Positions 9,498 through 18,157 of a stretch of 64,000 bases of DNA are shown here, piece by piece. Where the stretch lies: assembly GCF_900107255.1 (NCBI RefSeq), contig NZ_FNPH01000009.1, positions 1-64,000 of the forward strand. Reading direction: 5' to 3'. Positions within the stretch are counted from its first letter, which is position 1. Every line of letters starts with the position of its first letter. Made by a program: the position numbers and the translations under genes. The notes under the pieces were generated by a model, which made no database searches, was not told the DNA's origin, and saw only the letters and a list, made by a program, of their open reading frames with translations. Source of the stretch: Micromonospora pattaloongensis. Its GTDB lineage: Bacteria; Actinomycetota; Actinomycetes; Mycobacteriales; Micromonosporaceae.

Positions 9498-10493
9498 CTA
9501 CAGGTCGAGCACGAGGCGCGGGCCGCGGCACCGGGAGACGCAGATCATCATCGTGTCCCCGGCGGCCTTCTCGTCGTCGGTGAGCAGGGAGTCCCGGTGG
9601 TCGGGCTCGCCCTCGAGAACCGTGGTCTCGCAGGTGCCGCAGATGCCCTCGGTGCAGGAGGAGAGCACGTCGATCCCGGCGTCCTCCACCGCCCGCAGGA
9701 TGCTCTGCTCCGGGGTCACGGTGACGGTCAGGCCCGAGCGCTCGCAGACCACCTCGAAGCCGGTTTCCGCGCCGTCGGGGACCACCGGGGCGGCGGTGAA
9801 CCGCTCGACGCGCAGCGCGCCGGACGGCCAGTCGGCGCAGCGCGCCGCGACGGCGTCGAGCAGGCCGGTGGGCCCGCAGCAGTAGACCAGGGTGTCGGCG
9901 GCGGGCGCGCCGAGCGCGGCGTCCAGGTCGAGCAGCCCCGTCTCGTCCTGCGGGCAGATCCGCACCCGCTGCCCGTACTCGGACAACTCGGTGAGGAAGG
10001 CCATGGACGCGCGGGTCCGGCCGCCGTAGTGCAGCACCCAGTCGGCGCCGGCGGCCTCGGCCGCGCGGATCATCGGCAGCAGCGGCGTGATCCCGATTCC
10101 GCCGGCCAGGAAGACGTACCGGACGGCGGGCTGGAGCGGGAAGTTGTTGCGGGGTCCGCGGATGCGCAGCGTCGTGCCGACCGTCAGCTCGTCCGCGAGC
10201 CACCGCGAGCCGCCCCGTCCGTCGATCTCACGCAGCACGCCGAGGCGCCAGCGGGTGCTGTCGGAGGGGTCTCCGCAGAGCGAGTACTGGCGGGTCAACC
10301 CGTTCGGCAACTCCACGTCGATGTGCGCACCGGGCGTCCACGAGGGCAGGGCCGCGCCGTCCGGCAGCGAGAGCTGCAGGCCGACGACCCCGTCCGCCTC
10401 GTCGCGGTGATCCACCACGACGACGTCGGCCTCGAAGTCGGAGCTGGTGCGCGCGGTGGGGGCGGGTGCGTCGAAGACCGCGGATGTCGTCAC
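9498..10493 (-). CDS. Oxygenase reductase, PDR/VanB family
   Basis: A 331-residue electron-transfer protein with the phthalate-dioxygenase-reductase order: an FMN-binding FNR barrel (RQYSLCGDPSD), an NAD-binding domain (FLAGGIGITPLLPM, YCCGPTGLLDAV) and a C-terminal plant-type 2Fe-2S ferredoxin (SSCTEGICGTCETTVLEG plus a final Cys). It moves electrons from NADH to the Rieske oxygenase encoded four genes downstream. It is the first gene of the nine-gene leftward operon. The GTG start at 10493 has GGGAGGT nine to ten bases upstream. A shared regulatory motif lies about 140 bp upstream at 10633-10649. Confidence 0.93.
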   Translation of the reverse strand: MTTSAVFDAPAPTARTSSDFEADVVVVDHRDEADGVVGLQLSLPDGAALPSWTPGAHIDVELPNGLTRQYSLCGDPSDSTRWRLGVLREIDGRGGSRWLADELTVGTTLRIRGPRNNFPLQPAVRYVFLAGGIGITPLLPMIRAAEAAGADWVLHYGGRTRASMAFLTELSEYGQRVRICPQDETGLLDLDAALGAPAADTLVYCCGPTGLLDAVAARCADWPSGALRVERFTAAPVVPDGAETGFEVVCERSGLTVTVTPEQSILRAVEDAGIDVLSSCTEGICGTCETTVLEGEPDHRDSLLTDDEKAAGDTMMICVSRCRGPRLVLDL

Positions 10494-10632
10494 GGCGCCG
10501 GACCTCCCGAGTCGTTGCCGGAGTGAGCCGGCGGTCCGGTATGACCGCCGTCACCGCCCAACGTAGAGAGTGCGACCGGGGACGGGGATCGGCGCGATGT
10601 CAGCGGTTCACGTCCATTGCTGCGGGGATCGA

Positions 10633-10649
10633 CTACGTCATCCGTCGCG
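10633..10649 (-). promoter_or_regulatory. Candidate catabolic-cluster operator, copy 1
   Basis: Copy of a motif containing CTACGTCA, here CTACGTCATCCGTCGCG, located between the oxygenase-reductase start and the response-regulator stop, in the promoter of the nine-gene operon. It matches copy 2 at 14527-14543 in 14 of its first 15 bases. Candidate site for the adjacent NarL-type regulator; inference. Confidence 0.55.
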
Positions 10650-10668
10650 GTCGCGCGGGCCCGGGAGG

Positions 10669-11346
10669 TCAGGCCGGCGGAATGAGTCCTTCCCGGACGG
10701 CCAGCAGCGCGGCCTGCGTCCGTGAGGAGAGCTGCAGTTTGGCCAGCATGTTGCTGACGTGGGTGCGTGCCGTCCGCTCGCTGATGAGCAGGACGTCCGC
10801 GATCTCCCGGTTGGACTTGCCCTGCGCGAGCAGCACGAGGATCTCCCGCTCGCGCGCGGTCAGCGACGCCAGCCCGACCTGGGGGGCGGTCATCCGCCGG
10901 GTGAGCTGACGGGTGACGGCCGAGTCGAGGTGGACCTCGCCGGCCGCCGCGGCACGGATCGCGGTGGCCACCTCCGACGGGTCCGCATCCTTGAGCAGGT
11001 ATCCCGCGGCCCCGGCCTCCAGGGCGGCATGGACCCGCTCGGCCTCGCCGAAGCTGGTGAGGACGACGACCTTGACGTCCGGATGAGCGCGGGTGATCGC
11101 CCGGGTCGCCTCCACGCCGCCCATCCGGGGCATCTGCAGGTCCATCAGCACCACGTCCGGCATCGGCTCACCCGTGGTCAGCCACTGCCGCAGCAGGGCC
11201 ACCGCCTGCTCGCCGTCGGCCGCCTCGCCGACCACCTGCAGGAACGGGAGGGTCTCGGCGTACGCGAGCAGACCGCGGCGAACGATCGCATGGTCGTCGA
11301 CCACCATCACCCGGATCACCGCGCGCTGCGCCTGGTCGGTGCTCAC
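10669..11346 (-). CDS. NarL/FixJ-type response regulator
   Basis: A 225-residue two-component response regulator. The receiver domain has the acidic pair Asp17-Asp18, the phospho-acceptor Asp69 in VVLMDLQMP, the switch Thr/Ser in VVLTSFG and Lys in YLLKDAD. A C-terminal LuxR HTH follows (LTAREREILVLLAQGKSNREIADVLLISERTARTHVSNMLAKL). The GTG start overlaps the histidine kinase stop by four bases, so they form a coupled pair. Lying between the catabolic operon and the transporter/ALDH genes, it most likely controls the cluster through the repeated CTACGTCA motif. Two-component control is less common for aromatic catabolism than LysR, IclR or MarR control. Confidence 0.95.
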   Translation of the reverse strand: MSTDQAQRAVIRVMVVDDHAIVRRGLLAYAETLPFLQVVGEAADGEQAVALLRQWLTTGEPMPDVVLMDLQMPRMGGVEATRAITRAHPDVKVVVLTSFGEAERVHAALEAGAAGYLLKDADPSEVATAIRAAAAGEVHLDSAVTRQLTRRMTAPQVGLASLTAREREILVLLAQGKSNREIADVLLISERTARTHVSNMLAKLQLSSRTQAALLAVREGLIPPA

Positions 11347-12896
11347 CTACTCGTCATCTCCCTCACCCGGCCCGCCGCCGGGAGGGTGACCCGGACGCTC
11401 CAGCCGCCGTCGGGATGCGGGCCGGCGACCAGCCGGCCGCCCCACCGCTCCGCCCGTTCCCGCATCGACACCAGCCCGAGCGTGGGCCGCGGCCGGCGTC
11501 CCGCGGGCGCCGGCCGCGCGCCGGGATCCACCCCGCACCCGTCGTCGGTGACGTCCATCGACAGGGCGCCGTCGACCAGGGCGAAACGGACCCGTACGGC
11601 CCGGGCGCGGGCATGCTTGACGACGTTGTGCAGCGCCTCCTGGGCGATCCGGTAGAGGTCCTCCTGCACCTCTATCGCCAGCTCCGGCGCCAACTCCGAG
11701 GGGGCCTCGACGTCGACGACCAGCGCGCCGCGCGCCTCGAGGCTCGCCGCGTGGGCCCGTACGGCGTCGACGAGCCCCCGCTCCGCGAGCTCCAACGGGT
11801 GCAGTTCGAAGACCAGCCCGCGCAGGTCGGCGAGGGCCGTGCCCGACAGTTCGGCCAGCTCCCGCGCGCGGCCGCGGATCCGCTCGGGATCGGCGTCGCG
11901 GCTGTCCACCTGGCTGCGCAGCGCCTCGGCCTGCATACGCATCGAGAACAGCTGCTGCACGACCGAGTCGTGCAGGTCCCGCGCCAGGCGCCGGCGCTCG
12001 TCCGACTGGGCCTGGGACCGCGTACGGGCCAGGTGCGCCGCGATGTCGATCGCGATGGCCGCGTGGTCGGCCATCGCCTGGAGGAAGGCGAGTGAGTGCG
12101 GGCCGGGGTCCTCGCCGGGAACGTAGTAGGCGTTGATGACGCCGATCGTCCTTCCCCGCACGATCAGGGGCGTGGAGACGAAGCCGTCCCAGTCCGGATA
12201 GTCCATGATCGCGTGGAGCGGCGCCCAGGCCGGGTCGGCCAGGATGGCCGGCTTGCGGTTGGGCACGACCACCGGCTCCCGTTCCTGGATCGCGTCCATG
12301 AAGCGGACGTGCGCGCCCAGCCGTCGGCACGCGCTGAGCCGCTCGACGAAGTCGGCCGCGTCCCCGAAGCCGGCCATGCCCAGCACCCGCAGCTCGTCGC
12401 GCGGATCGTCGATCGCCAGGATCTGGACGGCGGCGATGTTCGCGGTCATGACGATCTCGGTGGCGACGGCGTCCAGGGTCGTCCGCAGCGATCCGGCGTC
12501 GGCCACGCTGGCGGCCGCCCGCGTGATCGCCGTCAGCCGCTCCTGCTGGCGCAGGCCATCGGTGACGTCGCTGAACCAGGCCGCGTACCTGCCGTCGCCC
12601 AGCGGGGCGAGCCGGTACTCCAGGTCGCGCCGGCGACCGTCCGGGGTGGGCCACACGACACGGCGCCGGTGGTCGCCCGGTGCGGCGGGGTCCGCGTCGT
12701 GCACGGCGAAGGGGGCCGGGTGCCCGATGAGCCCGTCGGCGGGCACCCCCAGCACATCGGCGGCCGCGGCGTTGACCAGAGCGAAGCGGCCCTGCCCGTC
12801 GAGGACGGCCAGACCGTCGGCCGAGACCGCGACGAGGGCACGCAGCAGCGGCTCCGGGGGGATACCCGGCACCGCCTCCTCAGCCGGCCGATCCAT
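11343..12896 (-). CDS. Sensor histidine kinase, PAS-GAF-HisKA_3
   Basis: A 517-residue soluble kinase with no membrane segment. The order is a PAS domain (about 15-115), a GAF domain (about 130-280), a HisKA_3 dimerisation domain whose H-box is RRLARDLHDSVVQQLFSM, and an HATPase domain (N-box EALHNVVKHARARAV, then DDGCGVDPG and GLVSMRERAERWGG). The cytoplasmic PAS and GAF domains suggest sensing of a small intracellular ligand, perhaps an aromatic intermediate. Its stop overlaps the GTG of the response regulator (GTGA). A dyad symmetry sits just upstream of its start at 12909-12928. Confidence 0.95.
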   Translation of the reverse strand: MDRPAEEAVPGIPPEPLLRALVAVSADGLAVLDGQGRFALVNAAAADVLGVPADGLIGHPAPFAVHDADPAAPGDHRRRVVWPTPDGRRRDLEYRLAPLGDGRYAAWFSDVTDGLRQQERLTAITRAAASVADAGSLRTTLDAVATEIVMTANIAAVQILAIDDPRDELRVLGMAGFGDAADFVERLSACRRLGAHVRFMDAIQEREPVVVPNRKPAILADPAWAPLHAIMDYPDWDGFVSTPLIVRGRTIGVINAYYVPGEDPGPHSLAFLQAMADHAAIAIDIAAHLARTRSQAQSDERRRLARDLHDSVVQQLFSMRMQAEALRSQVDSRDADPERIRGRARELAELSGTALADLRGLVFELHPLELAERGLVDAVRAHAASLEARGALVVDVEAPSELAPELAIEVQEDLYRIAQEALHNVVKHARARAVRVRFALVDGALSMDVTDDGCGVDPGARPAPAGRRPRPTLGLVSMRERAERWGGRLVAGPHPDGGWSVRVTLPAAGRVREMTSR

Positions 12897-12908
12897 CTCG
12901 CTGACGCA

Positions 12909-12928
12909 CCTCTACCTCGACGTAGGGG
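12909..12928. promoter_or_regulatory. Dyad upstream of the kinase gene
   Basis: CCTCTACCTCGACGTAGGGG pairs at 16 of 20 positions around a central TCGA, 13 bp upstream of the kinase start. It shares CTAC/GTAG ends with the cluster motif but has a different centre, so a common regulator is uncertain. Confidence 0.35.
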
Positions 12929-12977
12929 ACGAATCGTACCCACTCGCTCGGCTGCGGGTCCCCCATCGCCTCCGCGC

Positions 12978-13017
12978 GGTGCGCGGGTCGGGACCCGGCG
13001 GCCCCGACCCGCGCACC
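12978..13017 (-). terminator. Terminator of the MHS transporter gene
   Basis: Perfect 15-bp inverted repeat (12978-12992 and 13003-13017) with a 10-base loop, beginning 20 bp after the stop of the leftward transporter gene and separating it from the kinase/regulator operon. Confidence 0.85.
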
Positions 13018-13036
13018 GGCGGGCCCCTCGTTCAGC

Positions 13037-14380
13037 TCAGCGGGCCGCCTCCCGGGCAGGGACCCCGGCGACCGGCGGGAGGGCCGATCCGGTCCCGTCC
13101 GGGCGGGGCCGGGCGGCGCGCGGCAGCCCGACGGTCGCGAGCAGACTCACCAGCGCCAGCGCGGAGACGTAGAGGGCGATCGGCGTCGCGGACTTGTACG
13201 CGCCGAACAGCGCGGTCGCCGCCATCGGCGTCACCGCGCCGCCGATCATGCCGCCGAGCTGGTAGGCGATGGAAATGCCGCTGTACCGGGTGCGCACCTC
13301 GAAGATCTCGGTGAACAGACCGCCCTGGGCACCGGCCATGAGCCCCTGCACCACCGCGGCCACCATGAAGGCGATCAGCGCCGCGATCGTGTCGCCGGTG
13401 CTGACCAGCGCGAACATGGGCAGCGGCCAGATCACCGCGGTCAGCACGCCGATGCCGAACACCCGCTTCGATCCGAACCGGTCCGCCAACACGGCGGAGG
13501 CCATGATCGCGCCACCCCAGGCGACGGTGGAGAACAGGATCAGCGTGAGCAGCGTGGTCCGCGCGAAGCCGACCACCGTGGTGCCGTAGCTCAGCATGTA
13601 CACGATCACCGTGTAGCCGACCGCGGGCGAGGCGATCGAGGCCAGGCTGGCGAGGATCAGCGCCCGCGGCTGCCGCCGCACGAGGTCGGCGATCGGGACC
13701 CGGCTGACCGCCTTCTCCTTCTTCACCTCCTGGAACTCCGGCGCGTCCTGCAGCCGGCTGCGGACCAGGAAGCCCACGACGACCAGGACGATGCTCACGA
13801 TGAACGGGATGCGCCACCCGTAGCTGAGGAAGTCCGCGTCGGACATCCCGGAGACGGCCAGGAAGGCGAGGTTGGAGAGCAGCACGCCGACCGGCAGGCC
13901 GAGCTGCGCGAAGCTGCCGTAGAGGGCGCGGCGCCGCGGCGAGGCGTTCTCGGTGGCGATCAGCACCGCCCCGCCCCATTCGCCGCCGACACCGAACCCC
14001 TGGACGAGGCGGAGCAGCACCAGCAGCAGCGGCGCCGCGACGCCGATCGCCGCGTAGGTCGGCAGCAGGCCGATGGCGAACGTCGCGCCGCCGGTCATCA
14101 GCAGGGTGATGATCAGCATCGACTTGCGGCCGATCCGGTCACCGAAGTGTCCGATGATCGCGGCGCCCAGGGGGCGGGCGACGAAGCCGACGGCGAAGGT
14201 GGCGAAGGCGGCGAGAGTCCCGGCAACGGGCGAGAAGTCCGGGAAGAACAGAGTGCCGAACGCGAGCGCCGCCGCGGTGCCGAAGATGTAGTAGTCGTAC
14301 CATTCGATGGACGTGCCGAGGAAGCTGGCAGCGAAGATGCTGCGCTTCGACGGCGCGTGGGGGGTTGTGGGTGGGGCCAC
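13037..14380 (-). CDS. MFS transporter, metabolite:H+ symporter (MHS) type
   Basis: A 447-residue, 12-helix major facilitator. The N-terminal SFLGTSIEWYDYYIFGTAAAL and the loop motif GHFGDRIGRKSMLI are diagnostic of the MHS family (ShiA, PcaT and aromatic-acid or dicarboxylate importers), as is RLVQGFGVGGEWGGAVLI. The position beside the aromatic operon and divergent from the aldehyde dehydrogenase suggests uptake of the aromatic acid or its precursor. The GTG start at 14380 is supported by AGAGGAGTGC just upstream. The two promoters share a 412-bp gap holding copies 2 and 3 of the cluster motif. Confidence 0.93.
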   Translation of the reverse strand: MAPPTTPHAPSKRSIFAASFLGTSIEWYDYYIFGTAAALAFGTLFFPDFSPVAGTLAAFATFAVGFVARPLGAAIIGHFGDRIGRKSMLIITLLMTGGATFAIGLLPTYAAIGVAAPLLLVLLRLVQGFGVGGEWGGAVLIATENASPRRRALYGSFAQLGLPVGVLLSNLAFLAVSGMSDADFLSYGWRIPFIVSIVLVVVGFLVRSRLQDAPEFQEVKKEKAVSRVPIADLVRRQPRALILASLASIASPAVGYTVIVYMLSYGTTVVGFARTTLLTLILFSTVAWGGAIMASAVLADRFGSKRVFGIGVLTAVIWPLPMFALVSTGDTIAALIAFMVAAVVQGLMAGAQGGLFTEIFEVRTRYSGISIAYQLGGMIGGAVTPMAATALFGAYKSATPIALYVSALALVSLLATVGLPRAARPRPDGTGSALPPVAGVPAREAAR

Positions 14381-14526
14381 GTGCGCACTCCTCTGGACGC
14401 CGGCTGGGGAACGTTCGTCACGACCTGTGATGCCGGTCTCACGGTTACGTGAATGAAAACTTGTTAACGCGGCAGAAACCCGAGCCCACCGACCCGGCCG
14501 CGCCGCGTCGTCTGTGCCGGGGCGGT

Positions 14527-14543
14527 CTACGTCATCTGTCGTA
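14527..14543 (-). promoter_or_regulatory. Candidate catabolic-cluster operator, copy 2
   Basis: CTACGTCATCTGTCGTA. On the opposite strand it reads TACGACAGATGACGTAG, matching copy 3 at 15 of 17 positions. The two halves CTACGTCA and TGTCGTAC form an imperfect dyad (6 of 8 pairs). Confidence 0.55.
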
Positions 14544-14635
14544 CCGCTCGCGGGAAGGCACGGCTCAGCGCGGGCGCGAGGATCGCCTCGGCCACCTCGG
14601 GGACTTCCGCCGCCACCGCCCGGTCACCGGTGGCC

Positions 14636-14652
14636 TACGTCAGATGACGCAG
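14636..14652 (+). promoter_or_regulatory. Candidate catabolic-cluster operator, copy 3
   Basis: TACGTCAGATGACGCAG, part of the near-perfect palindrome CCTACGTCA-GA-TGACGCAGG at 14634-14653 (8 of 9 pairs per arm). It is the most symmetric of the three copies and lies about 140 bp before the aldehyde dehydrogenase start. Confidence 0.6.
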
Positions 14653-14792
14653 GCAGACTCGCCGGAACGCCCTGATCGACGCGCGTCCGATTGCTCGGGA
14701 GTCGACCCGCCGGGCCGGGCTACTGTGGCCCGACCCACACTCCGCAGCCGGTCGCCCGGTCCCCCGCCGGCACCCGAGAGGAACGAGATCAG

Positions 14793-16256
<1,464 letters not shown>

Positions 16257-16279
16257 CCCGTTCCGCCACCCGCACCCGG

Positions 16280-16317
16280 CGATGGGCCGGGGGTCCTTCC
16301 GGACCCCCGGCCCATCG
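16280..16317. terminator. Bidirectional terminator, ALDH / LPMO
   Basis: Perfect 17-bp inverted repeat (16280-16296 and 16301-16317) with a TTCC tetraloop, between two convergent genes. Confidence 0.92.
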
Positions 16318-16362
16318 GCGCTCGACGTGCCGAGTCCGAGCGACGCGGGCCGGCGGCGCGGG

Positions 16363-17238
16363 TCAGGCGCGGCGGCGACGTCGGAGCGCGACCGCGACGG
16401 CCACGGCGACCAGCACGAGGGAGGCGGCGGCCGGCAGCGCGAGCCGCCGCACCGGGTCCTGCTCGATTCGGGCGACCGGGTCGAGCGCGGCGGTCTCCGC
16501 GGCGGGCGTCGCAGCGGTGGAGACGACCGGGGACGCCGCCGCCGACGCGCTGGGCGACGCGCTCGCGGTCGCGCGCAGAGTGGCGCTCGGACGGGCGGTC
16601 GGGGCGGCGCCGCCGGCACCGGTGAGAACCACGTCGGAGCAGGAGTAGTAGGTGTCGGGGGTGTCCGAGTTCTGCCAGATGGTGTAGATGACGTGCCGGC
16701 CGGTGCGGGCCGGCAGCGTGCCGGTCATCGTGTACGCCCCGGAGCGCAGCGCCGGGTCCGTGGCGGTCAGGAACGGGCGGACGTCCAAATCGGACCAGCG
16801 GAGCGGACGGGCCGGGTCGTAACCGTCGCGGGTGAGGTAGAGCCGGAACGTGCCGCGGTGCGGGATCCTGATGCCGTAGCGGAACGTGAAGGGGCTGCCG
16901 GCGCGCAGCCGCGTCGTCGGCCAGTCACCGCGCGCCAGATCGAGCCCGGCGAACCGGTCGAGTCCGCCGCTGCAGAGCTGACCGTCCGGGATCCGCTCGC
17001 GGTCGCGTCCCCGCACGTTGGCGATGCGCAGGTTGTCCCAGTCCGCCAGCGCGTGGCCGCCGCCGGCCGCCACCGCGGCCCGGCACACCGGCAGCCCGGC
17101 CCGCTGTTCCGACGCGCACGCCGCCGCGCGGCTGACCGGGTCGGTCATCGCACCGTGGGCGCGGGCCGGTGTGGGCGCGGCGGCCAGCAGCAGGACCGGA
17201 GCGAGGCCCAGGGCGGCGAGCGTGCGGCGTACGGTCAT
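16363..17238 (-). CDS. AA10 lytic polysaccharide monooxygenase with membrane anchor
   Basis: A 291-residue secreted protein. A Sec signal peptide ending ...PTPARA releases a mature N-terminus beginning HGAM, so His28 can form the copper histidine brace with His127 in IPHRGTFRLYLTRDG. RWSDLD, HVIYTIWQNSDTPDTYYSCSDVV and paired Cys are typical of the chitin/cellulose-active AA10 family. A Thr/Ala/Ser/Pro-rich linker (about 210-260) leads to a C-terminal hydrophobic helix and an RRRRRA tail, with no LPXTG motif. The enzyme is therefore probably tethered to the membrane or wall rather than released, which is unusual because AA10 enzymes more often carry a CBM there. It likely cleaves chitin or cellulose oxidatively. 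Confidence 0.92.
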   Translation of the reverse strand: MTVRRTLAALGLAPVLLLAAAPTPARAHGAMTDPVSRAAACASEQRAGLPVCRAAVAAGGGHALADWDNLRIANVRGRDRERIPDGQLCSGGLDRFAGLDLARGDWPTTRLRAGSPFTFRYGIRIPHRGTFRLYLTRDGYDPARPLRWSDLDVRPFLTATDPALRSGAYTMTGTLPARTGRHVIYTIWQNSDTPDTYYSCSDVVLTGAGGAAPTARPSATLRATASASPSASAAASPVVSTAATPAAETAALDPVARIEQDPVRRLALPAAASLVLVAVAVAVALRRRRRA

Positions 17239-17288
17239 CGGGGGGCCTCCTTCGCCCGGCGCGGCGACGTCGCCGGTCCACAGTGGGG

Positions 17289-17310
17289 ACCGGGTCCACG
17301 CGGACCCGGT
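17289..17310 (-). terminator. Hairpin downstream of tetR
   Basis: Nine-bp inverted repeat ACCGGGTCC/GGACCCGGT with a 4-base loop, about 80 bp past the tetR stop and 50 bp before the LPMO start. It may end tetR transcription; an LPMO leader element is an alternative. Confidence 0.5.
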
Positions 17311-17389
17311 GCTATGCCGTATTACGGGCGCGACGGGTCAATCGTTCAGCCCTTTTTCGGGTCCGCGTGGAGGCACGGCGGGCCGACGG

Positions 17390-18007
17390 TCACGGGCGGT
17401 AGGTCAGGACCGCCGAGACGAGGTGGACGATCGACTCGGTCAGGGTGCTGAAGGCGGCGGTGCCCGGCGAACCGTCCTCGCCGGCGTACGGGTCGACGAC
17501 CTGGAGCATCAGCTCGTTGATCCCGCCGACGAGCGCCACGGCCAGCGCAGGGGCCAGCGGCGGGATCTCCGGGTTCGCCGCGCGCCCCTCGTCGACGATC
17601 TGCACGAGCGCGTCGGCGAAGCGCCGCTGCATCTCCTGCCGCAGCCCGTACGCGCGCGGCCCGGCGGCCTGGATCTCGACCAGGAGCGTACGGCTGACCG
17701 CCGGCAGCGCGTCCAGCGCGGACAGATACGCCGTCACGACCACCCGCACCCGCTCGCGCCACGGCTGGTCCGGCGTGCCGGCGGCGCGCACAACCTCGAT
17801 CAGCCGGGCGGCGGCGTCGGCGTAGAACGCCATCAGGCACTCCTCCTTGTCGGCGAAGTGCTCGTAGAAGGTCCGCTTGGAGACGCGGGCGTGCGCGACG
17901 ATGTCGGCGATGGTGCTCGCCGCGTACCCCTTTTCGGTGACCGCCGCCGCCAGCCCGTGAGCCAGGCTCAGCCGCACCTCGGCGGCGGCCCGTGATGTCG
18001 TGGCCAC
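17390..18007 (-). CDS. TetR-family repressor of the BVMO operon
   Basis: A 205-residue TetR-family regulator. Its N-terminal HTH reads IADIVAHARVSKRTFYEHFADKEECLMAFY, closely matching the family consensus, and the rest is a helical ligand domain. The GTG start at 18007 faces the Baeyer-Villiger monooxygenase operon across a 150-bp gap containing two perfect dyads of identical architecture (18039-18056 and 18113-18132). Local repression of both directions with release by the ketone substrate or a product is the expected mode; inference from arrangement. Confidence 0.93.
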   Translation of the reverse strand: MATTSRAAAEVRLSLAHGLAAAVTEKGYAASTIADIVAHARVSKRTFYEHFADKEECLMAFYADAAARLIEVVRAAGTPDQPWRERVRVVVTAYLSALDALPAVSRTLLVEIQAAGPRAYGLRQEMQRRFADALVQIVDEGRAANPEIPPLAPALAVALVGGINELMLQVVDPYAGEDGSPGTAAFSTLTESIVHLVSAVLTYRP

Positions 18008-18038
18008 GCTCTCTCCCTGCTCCGCGCCGCGACGGCGC

Positions 18039-18056
18039 CGGTACGGAATCGTACCG
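18039..18056. promoter_or_regulatory. TetR operator 1
   Basis: CGGTACG-GAAT-CGTACCG, a perfect 7-4-7 dyad 31 bp upstream of the tetR start, placed to autoregulate tetR. Confidence 0.75.
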
Positions 18057-18112
18057 CCGAGAATTCACATCTACCGCTCTGGTTAACGCGGTGGTAACTT
18101 CCCGCTTGACGG

Positions 18113-18132
18113 GTGGTACCGGGCGGTACCAC
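18113..18132. promoter_or_regulatory. TetR operator 2
   Basis: GTGGTACC-GGGC-GGTACCAC, a perfect 8-4-8 dyad 25 bp before the monooxygenase start. It shares the GGTAC core and 4-base centre with operator 1. A TTGACG at 18106-18111 directly precedes it. Confidence 0.75.
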
Positions 18133-18157
18133 TGCGTCCAGTGAGGAGCGGGCCGCG

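Larger units (their letters stand above)
14381..14792. other. Divergent promoter region, transporter / aldehyde dehydrogenase
   Basis: This 412-bp gap holds no gene. It contains a short dyad TCACGGTTACGTGA (14439-14452) near the transporter, an AT-richer stretch at 14445-14475, and two copies of the CTACGTCA motif (listed separately) spaced 109 bp apart. The layout suits co-regulation of both directions. Confidence 0.6.
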
